Source: JBKHJA01 sp046538375 (GTDB lineage: Bacteria > Acidobacteriota > Aminicenantia > Aminicenantales > Aminicenantaceae). Taken from it: 19,425 nucleotides of DNA. Shown here in pieces: positions 14,254 to 19,425 of the stretch (position 1 is its first letter; the number at the start of each line of letters is the position of its first letter). The notes beneath the pieces were generated by a model that worked only from the letters and a program-made list of their open reading frames with translations, searched no databases and was not told the DNA's origin. Both the position numbers and the translations under genes were made by a program. Where the stretch lies: contig JBKHJA010000050.1 of assembly GCA_046538375.1 (NCBI GenBank), positions 1 to 19,425 of the forward strand. Reading direction: 5' to 3'.

Positions 14254-15581
14254 AAAAGAAAATGGTTATCAGCGGAGTTATTTTTGTTGTCCTGGTCGGG
14301 ATTGTGTTGAGTTTGACTGTTTTCAACCGCCACAAGAATAAAAATCTAAAATATAAAAAGGAAAAAGTTTCCAGAGGAGATATCGAAGCTGTGGTGATCA
14401 CCACCGGAGCCCTCAATCCTGTCACTATAGTGGAGGTGGGAAGTCAGGTTTCCGGGCGAATCGCCAAACTCTATGCTGATTTCAATTCCCAGGTCCAAAA
14501 GGATCAGGTTATAGCTGAACTCGACCAATCCTTGTTTTTGACACGGGTCCAACAGAACAAAGCCAACTACGAAAGTGCCCAGGCTTCGCTGGAAAAAGCC
14601 AAGGTCACCCTTGATAATGTGAAAAAAAAATATGAGCGGGCCATGGAGCTTTTCGAAAAGAATTTGATTTCTTATGAAGAAAAAGAAACTCTGGAAACCC
14701 AGTATTACAATGCCAGGTCTGATCTTAAATCTGCTGAAGCCAGGTTGGAACAGGCCAAGTCCCAACTTGATTCCAGCCAAGTGGATCTTGACTACACCAT
14801 CATCAAATCTCCTATCGATGGCGTGGTTATCTCCCGCAATGTCAACGTGGGGCAAACCGTGGCTGCCAGTTTCCAGGCCCCGGTGCTGTTCGAGATCGCC
14901 AATGATCTGAGCAAAATGCAGGTGGAATGCAGTGTGGACGAGGCAGATATAGGGAAAATAAAGAAAGGGCAGGAGGCCCGATTCACCGTGGATGCTTTCC
15001 CTGATGAAACATTCTCAGGAAAAGTGATCCAGGTGAGATACTCTCCTGAGATCGTTCAGAACGTTGTCACCTACACCACCATCGTGGAAGTGGACAATCC
15101 GGGAATGAAATTAAGGCCGGGGATGACCGCCACCGTGTCCATCGTCACCGACCTGGCCGAAAATGTTCTGAGGATTCCCAACAGCGCTCTCCGCTTCACT
15201 CCTTCTCTTTCTCCTGAAGAGATGAAAAGTATCATGGAGGCCTTCCGCAAGGAGAGGATGGAAAGAAGAGAGGCTGCTGGAGCTGCATCTTCTTCAGGGC
15301 CAGATGTTCAAAGCCCACCCACAGGGCAGCCTTTCTTTCCACAAGGCAGCTCAGGATCTGCTGCTGGGCGGCCCAAAGACATTTCCTTTGTATGGATAGA
15401 AATCCAGCAAGGGAAACTGCGGCCGGTGTTTATCAAAACCGGAGTCACGGACAACACCTACACAGAAGTGGTCAGGGGAGACTTAGAAGAAGGACAGGAG
15501 GTCATTACTGGGATGGGTCCTGAACAAGAAGCCCAGAGTTCCAGTCTAAGGAGGGGCATGTTTATGTTCAGGCGGAGATAA
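14250..15581 (+). CDS. macA-like: Periplasmic adaptor (membrane fusion) protein, MacA/HlyD type
   Basis: A 443-residue adaptor linking the inner-membrane MacB-type transporter to the TolC-like channel. It has an N-terminal membrane anchor (about 5-24). The first lipoyl half-motif (about 60-95) carries VGSQVSGRI. A long alpha-helical coiled-coil hairpin follows (about 96-178), then the second lipoyl half with IIKSPIDGVVISR (184-196). A beta-barrel (about 220-300) ends in LRPGMTATVSI. A membrane-proximal domain lies after about 375. A disordered insert rich in Pro, Ser, Gly and Gln (about 342-374) interrupts the region after LRIPNSALRF; inserts here are seen in some MacA relatives. AAGGAG lies 7 bases before the ATG, and an ATGA overlap joins it to the LTxxQ gene. 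The substrate of the pump is not predictable. Confidence 0.9.
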   Translation: MKKKMVISGVIFVVLVGIVLSLTVFNRHKNKNLKYKKEKVSRGDIEAVVITTGALNPVTIVEVGSQVSGRIAKLYADFNSQVQKDQVIAELDQSLFLTRVQQNKANYESAQASLEKAKVTLDNVKKKYERAMELFEKNLISYEEKETLETQYYNARSDLKSAEARLEQAKSQLDSSQVDLDYTIIKSPIDGVVISRNVNVGQTVAASFQAPVLFEIANDLSKMQVECSVDEADIGKIKKGQEARFTVDAFPDETFSGKVIQVRYSPEIVQNVVTYTTIVEVDNPGMKLRPGMTATVSIVTDLAENVLRIPNSALRFTPSLSPEEMKSIMEAFRKERMERREAAGAASSSGPDVQSPPTGQPFFPQGSSGSAAGRPKDISFVWIEIQQGKLRPVFIKTGVTDNTYTEVVRGDLEEGQEVITGMGPEQEAQSSSLRRGMFMFRRR

Positions 15582-15616
15582 AAATCCCTCTTAACAAAAA
15601 ACAAAGAGGAAAAAAG

Positions 15617-16315
15617 ATGCAAGACAACATCATCGTTCGACTGGAAAATTTAGTCAAGACATACAAGGTGGGAGAAACCCAGGTCAAGGCCTTAAGAGGC
15701 ATCACTCACCGGATACAAAATGGGGATTTTTTGGCCATCATGGGGCCCTCGGGTTCTGGAAAATCCACCCTGATGAACATCATCGGCTGTTTGGACAGGC
15801 CCACCAAAGGAAGATATTTTCTGGAAGAAGAAGATATTTCTACCCTGGATAAAAACAAATTAGCCCGTATCCGCAACAAAAAATTCGGGTTTGTTTTCCA
15901 GACGTTCAACCTCCTCTCCCGCACCACCGCTCTGGAAAATACGGAGCTTCCTCTTTTGTATTCCAAAGTCAGCAGCAAAAAAACCAGAGAATTAGCTCTG
16001 GAGGCCCTGTCCACGGTGGGTCTGGAGGGAAGAGAGTTTCACCACACCAATCAGCTCTCTGGAGGAGAACAGCAGAGAGTGGCCATTGCCAGGGCATTGG
16101 TAAACAATCCCTCCCTGCTTCTTGCCGATGAGCCCACCGGAAACCTGGACACCAAAACGGGCAAAGAAATCATGGATATTTTCAAAAGACTCAATCAAGA
16201 AAAAAACATGACCATCATCCTGGTGACCCACGATCCAGAAATAGCCCGGTTTTCCCACCACCGCATTCACCTGCGAGATGGCCAGATCACAAAAGAAGGA
16301 AGGAGTAACCCATGA
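15617..16315 (+). CDS. macB-like (ATPase): ABC transporter ATP-binding protein, MacB/LolD type
   Basis: The 232-residue ATPase powering the efflux pump. Walker A GPSGSGKS is at 43-50, the Q-loop glutamine is Q95 (FVFQTFNLL), and the signature LSGGEQQ is at 147-153. Walker B LLLADEP (167-173) contains catalytic E172, followed by the D-loop GNLD and switch histidine H205 (VTHD). These are the features of the MacB/LolD/FtsE subfamily. In E. coli MacB the ATPase and permease are one polypeptide; here they are two, joined by an ATGA overlap. AGAGG lies 7 bases before the ATG, and can pair with CCTCT just after the macA-like stop. A 35-base gap separates it from the adaptor gene. Confidence 0.95.
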   Translation: MQDNIIVRLENLVKTYKVGETQVKALRGITHRIQNGDFLAIMGPSGSGKSTLMNIIGCLDRPTKGRYFLEEEDISTLDKNKLARIRNKKFGFVFQTFNLLSRTTALENTELPLLYSKVSSKKTRELALEALSTVGLEGREFHHTNQLSGGEQQRVAIARALVNNPSLLLADEPTGNLDTKTGKEIMDIFKRLNQEKNMTIILVTHDPEIARFSHHRIHLRDGQITKEGRSNP

Positions 16316-17529
16316 ACTTACTCAGGACTATCCGTGTTTCCTTAAGAGCTTTGAGCCGCAACAAAATGCGTTCATTCCTGACTGCTTTGGGCATCATCAT
16401 CGGTGTGGGTGCGGTTATCGCCATGATAAGCATCGGCCAAGGGGCCAAGAGTGCTGTGGAAGAGAGGTTCAACTCCATGGGCACAAACCTTCTTTTTGTC
16501 CGTCCTGGAAGCCGCTCTTTTCGGGGCCGGCACTCAGGCATAGGCACTTTTAACACCCTTAAAGCCGCCGATGCCCAGGCCATGATTACGGATTGTGATG
16601 CTGTCCGGTATGTCTCACCCAATGTTTCAGGAAGAGCCCAAACTGTTTACCGCAACAACAACTGGAACACCTCTATTCAAGGAGTGGGATCTAAATTTCC
16701 AGAAATCAGAAACTGGGAAATGGAGGATGGAATTTTCTTTGATGAGAACATGGTCAAAGTGGCAGCCAAAGTGTGTGTCTTGGGGAGTGAGGTCAAGGAG
16801 AGCCTTTTTCAAGGAGAAGATCCTATCGGAAAGATCATAAGAATCAGGAAGATTCCATTTCGGGTGATCGGAGTGTTCAGATCAAGAGGAGAATCAGGGG
16901 GCTGGTTTAACAGGGATGACATGATCGCCGTTCCCTACACCACTGCTCAGAGAAGGCTGCTGGGCATTGATTATATCCAATCCATAGATGTCTCGGCAGT
17001 GTCCATGGCCCGAACCAACCAGGCCCTGACCCAAATCGAAGAACTTCTGAGGATCAGGCATAAGATAGCCCCTGGGGCTGAAGACGATTTTCATGTCCGA
17101 AACTGGTCGGAAATCGCCGAAGGCGCAGCCGAGTCGACCCGCATTCTCACCATCCTTCTGGGAGGAATCGCTTCCGTCTCTCTTCTGGTGGGAGGGATAG
17201 GCATCATGAACATCATGCTGGTCTCAGTCACCGAAAGAATCAGAGAAATCGGAATCCGGATGTCTGTGGGAGCCAGAGAAAAGGATATCCTGCTTCAGTT
17301 CCTGACAGAAGCAGTGGTGCTGAGTGTGCTGGGAGGAATCTTGGGCATTGGCATGGGGATGCTCTCCTCCCGGTTGATCTCCCACTTTGCTGGCTGGGAC
17401 ACTCTTATCTCAGCGGGAGCCATCGCCCTGGCCTTCCTTTTTTCTGCCTCCGTGGGCATATTTTTTGGGTTTTATCCTGCCCGGAAAGCCTCGAAGTTAG
17501 ATCCTATCGAAGCCTTGAGGTACGAATAA
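16312..17529 (+). CDS. macB-like (permease): ABC transporter permease, MacB/FtsX type
   Basis: Inner-membrane subunit, 405 residues. One N-terminal helix (about 20-45) follows the charged leader RALSRNKMRS. A large periplasmic MacB_PCD-type domain spans about 46-275. Three further helices (about 278-303, 330-355, 367-390) form the FtsX domain. The cytoplasmic loop TERIREIGIRMSVGA (307-321) and the end GFYPARKASKLDPIEALRYE are diagnostic of this family. MacB-type transporters do not move substrate through the membrane; they use ATP to drive periplasmic substrates through the adaptor and TolC (known for the family). The ATG overlaps the ATPase stop, with AGGAG upstream. Confidence 0.94.
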   Translation: MNLLRTIRVSLRALSRNKMRSFLTALGIIIGVGAVIAMISIGQGAKSAVEERFNSMGTNLLFVRPGSRSFRGRHSGIGTFNTLKAADAQAMITDCDAVRYVSPNVSGRAQTVYRNNNWNTSIQGVGSKFPEIRNWEMEDGIFFDENMVKVAAKVCVLGSEVKESLFQGEDPIGKIIRIRKIPFRVIGVFRSRGESGGWFNRDDMIAVPYTTAQRRLLGIDYIQSIDVSAVSMARTNQALTQIEELLRIRHKIAPGAEDDFHVRNWSEIAEGAAESTRILTILLGGIASVSLLVGGIGIMNIMLVSVTERIREIGIRMSVGAREKDILLQFLTEAVVLSVLGGILGIGMGMLSSRLISHFAGWDTLISAGAIALAFLFSASVGIFFGFYPARKASKLDPIEALRYE

Positions 17530-17534
17530 ATCCA

Positions 17535-17554
17535 GGCCAAGGCCTCTGTTGGCC
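17535..17554 (+). other. Short hairpin after the permease gene
   Basis: GGCCAA (17535-17540) and TTGGCC (17549-17554) pair around an 8-base loop, six bases after the permease stop. No T-run follows (CTTTACT), so at most it is a partial terminator or processing site lowering tolC-like gene expression relative to the pump genes. Confidence 0.3.
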
Positions 17555-17609
17555 CTTTACTGAAATCCGGGCATAAAACCAAAAATCCTCTGCACATAAA
17601 AAGTTCAAC

Positions 17610-17690
17610 ATGATGGTAAAAAATAAAAATAAAAATGAGCTCATCAGGGAGCTTAAACCCGTCTATATTTGGAAGGGAGGATGCAAATGA
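17610..17690 (+). CDS. Possible 26-codon leader ORF ahead of the TolC-like gene
   Basis: An open frame from ATG at 17610 runs through a Lys/Asn-rich start and ends with TGA at 17688-17690, overlapping the TolC-like ATG as ATGA, the same join used throughout this operon. It has no visible ribosome-binding site, so it may be chance. If translated it could couple translation across the gap after the permease gene. Confidence 0.2.
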   Translation: MMVKNKNKNELIRELKPVYIWKGGCK

Positions 17691-19279
17691 CAAAGCACAA
17701 AATCGGAGTTTTCATCCTGTCATTTTTTTATCTGGCGGCCGCCTCTTCAGGCCAGTCTGAAAAGTCTATTCCCCTGACCCTTGAAGATTGTTTACTCAAG
17801 GCCATGGAAAATAACCTGGGCATCGCTGTGGATGTTCTGGACCCAGAGCTTGCCGCCATCTCGGTTTCATCGGCCAAAGAAAAATTCATGCCTCAGCTCA
17901 CTTTTGATTTGGACAGAACCAGCAACAATCAACCCTCTTATTCCTGGATTGATGCGGCTGATCAAGTGATCTCCAGAAACACCAGCTATTCTGCTCAGAT
18001 AAGCCAGCTTGTTCCCTTCGGCGGCAGTCTTTCCATCTTTCTTTCTGGTTATGCTTCCGACACCAACAGAAAATTCCAGACCATAAATCCCCGCTACGGA
18101 AGCACTCTCAGATTCAACTTCATCCAACCTCTCCTCAAAGATTTTGGCTTCAACATAAGCCGACGAGAAATCATCATCGCTCAGAATAACCTGGATATCT
18201 CAGAAAACCAGTTCAAAAGATCTCTCCTGGATACAATCTACAGGGTGGAGGAGGCCTACTGGAATCTGGTGTACAGCATGGAGAATCTCAAGGTCAGGAA
18301 ACAGTCTCTGAGATTAGCCCGGGATCTTTTAGAGAAAAACAAGAGATCCGTGGAAGTGGGGACCATGGCCCCTATTGAAATCCTCAGTGCTGAAGAGCAG
18401 GTGGCCACGCGTGAAGCAGAAATCCTGGAAGCCGAGGTTCTGGTGAAGAACAACCAGGATATTCTAAAAACCCTCATCAACCTTGGTGCCGAAGAAAAAG
18501 AAATCGATCTTCTTCAAATTGTACCCAAAGACAAGCCCAGCTCCCAGAGAAGGGAAATCACACTGGAACAGGCCCTGGTGACGGCCATGGAGAACCGTCC
18601 CGATCTTCAGGAATTGAACATACGCATAAAAAACAGACAGCTTAACCTGGACTACGCCAAAAATCAACTTCTTCCTGACCTGAGCCTGCAGGCTTCCTAC
18701 TGGAGTCCCGGCATATCCGGAACTCAAAACGTCTATCCTCCGGGCATCGCTTTCGGCGATCCCATCGAAACCATCCCCGGCGATGCTTCTGATGCCATAA
18801 AAGACGTTTTCGGTTTTAAATACAACAACTGGTCTGTGGGTTTGAGTCTCTCCCTCCCTCTCCAAAACATACTCTCCCGGGCCTCCTTTGCCCAGGCAGA
18901 AGTCAATCTTAAACAGGCCATGCTCCAGCTTAAGAATCAAAAACAGCAGGCTTATCTGGAAATAAAATCTGCTCTGCGTGCCGTCCAGACCAATTACAAG
19001 AGGATCCAAGCCCGCAGGTCAGCCAGAGAACTGGCGGAGAAAAAATTGGAAGCTGAAGAGGAAAAATTCAAGATCGGACTCTCCACCAACTATTATGTCC
19101 TCCAGTACCAAAGGGATCTGACCAACGCTCAGACCGCAGAACTCAAGGCCATGATAGACTACAATCTTTCACTGGCCCAGTTGAACCAGGCTTTAGGCAC
19201 AACCCTCCAAGAGAAAAACATCTCTTTATCAAAAATCAAACAGAGTGATCATCTTAAACTGGCTGAATATACAGAATAA
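17687..19279 (+). CDS. tolC-like: TolC-family outer-membrane efflux channel
   Basis: Trimeric outer-membrane channel, 530 residues. It has a signal peptide (KHK then a hydrophobic stretch to about residue 20). Two repeated halves follow, each with OEP-type long helices: the first about 140-270 (VEEAYWNLVY region), the second from about 290 (LEQALVTAMENRPDLQELN) to 510. Beta-strand segments contain alternating aromatic and small residues, such as the VPFGGSLSIFLSGYAS and LSLQASYWSPG regions. Three ATG/TTG starts are possible (17669, 17681, 17687); GGGAGG at 17675-17680 gives proper spacing (6 bases) only to 17687. It follows the permease gene by about 157 bases and completes the tripartite pump. 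It may be cotranscribed or have its own promoter; none is obvious. Confidence 0.92.
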   Translation: MTKHKIGVFILSFFYLAAASSGQSEKSIPLTLEDCLLKAMENNLGIAVDVLDPELAAISVSSAKEKFMPQLTFDLDRTSNNQPSYSWIDAADQVISRNTSYSAQISQLVPFGGSLSIFLSGYASDTNRKFQTINPRYGSTLRFNFIQPLLKDFGFNISRREIIIAQNNLDISENQFKRSLLDTIYRVEEAYWNLVYSMENLKVRKQSLRLARDLLEKNKRSVEVGTMAPIEILSAEEQVATREAEILEAEVLVKNNQDILKTLINLGAEEKEIDLLQIVPKDKPSSQRREITLEQALVTAMENRPDLQELNIRIKNRQLNLDYAKNQLLPDLSLQASYWSPGISGTQNVYPPGIAFGDPIETIPGDASDAIKDVFGFKYNNWSVGLSLSLPLQNILSRASFAQAEVNLKQAMLQLKNQKQQAYLEIKSALRAVQTNYKRIQARRSARELAEKKLEAEEEKFKIGLSTNYYVLQYQRDLTNAQTAELKAMIDYNLSLAQLNQALGTTLQEKNISLSKIKQSDHLKLAEYTE

Positions 19280-19425
19280 TAATCTCCAGAACCGTGATGA
19301 TTATAAATAACCATAATGATCGAAGATGGTGAGGGATATATATCACGGAAAAAGAAACGATTATATAGAACTGCATTATTCATAAATTGAAGGTTTTCCC
19401 AGAAGAAGTCATGAATTTAAGGGGA
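19280..19425. other. Gene-free tail at the right border
   Basis: AT-rich and without a convincing gene. It contains an inverted repeat CCGTGAT (19292-19298) / ATCACGG (19342-19348) with a long 43-base interior, which also holds ATTAT / ATAAT arms. The ATG at 19411 runs to the border and could start a further gene, but only 5 codons are visible and there is no clear ribosome site. Confidence 0.3.

Noticed and set aside
17669..17686. TTG (17669) or ATG (17681) start for the TolC-like protein
   Set aside because: The ribosome site GGGAGG lies inside the longer frame and directly touches 17681; only 17687 has workable spacing.
1..19425. CRISPR arrays, tRNA or rRNA genes, insertion sequences
   Set aside because: No spaced direct-repeat arrays, cloverleaf-like stretches, rRNA segments or transposase frames were seen by reading the intergenic spaces.

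Overview
This 19.4 kb window (moderate GC, densely packed) comes from a Gram-negative bacterium. It encodes a TolC-type outer-membrane channel, a periplasmic adaptor, and several exported or anchored proteins. The bc-type complex has a Rieske protein without the usual high-potential serine and a b6-like cytochrome b, which fits a menaquinone-based chain. With the fermentation/beta-oxidation genes and formate-tetrahydrofolate ligase, this suggests an anaerobic or facultative member of a deep-branching phylum such as Acidobacteriota/Aminicenantota. That placement is a guess from protein character; nothing here proves it.

Layout. Everything from 74 to 12522 is on the minus strand; everything from 12780 to 19279 is on the plus strand. 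Read in transcription order, the left half begins with a strong TTGACA-N17-TTTAAT promoter at 12549-12577. It drives one tightly packed operon: sdhC (small membrane anchor), sdhA, sdhB, petC (Rieske), petB (cytochrome b with fused subunit IV) and a CcmD-like small membrane protein. Adjacent genes abut or overlap by 4 bases, so succinate:quinone oxidoreductase and a quinol-oxidising bc complex are apparently made together. No cytochrome c1 is present. Further on come radC, fhs (with its own candidate promoter), a thiolase plus 3-hydroxyacyl-CoA dehydrogenase pair, recA (own candidate promoter with a TTGTATACAA palindrome), and an exported serine hydrolase flanked by two copies of a short REP-like sequence.

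The right half is a single-direction cluster: ECF sigma factor, zinc-finger transmembrane anti-sigma factor, membrane-anchored LTxxQ (Spy/CpxP/CnrX-like) protein, MacA-like adaptor, MacB-type ATPase, MacB/FtsX-type permease and TolC-like channel. Most junctions are ATGA overlaps. The genes for sensing an envelope stress, releasing a sigma factor and making a tripartite ABC efflux pump are thus physically linked. The leader ahead of the sigma gene holds a perfect 10-bp hairpin that buries a GGAGG, plus short arms that could pair in two alternative ways. This leader, and the sensor-to-pump operon it precedes, is the most interesting part of the window. The fused complex II / complex III operon is second.
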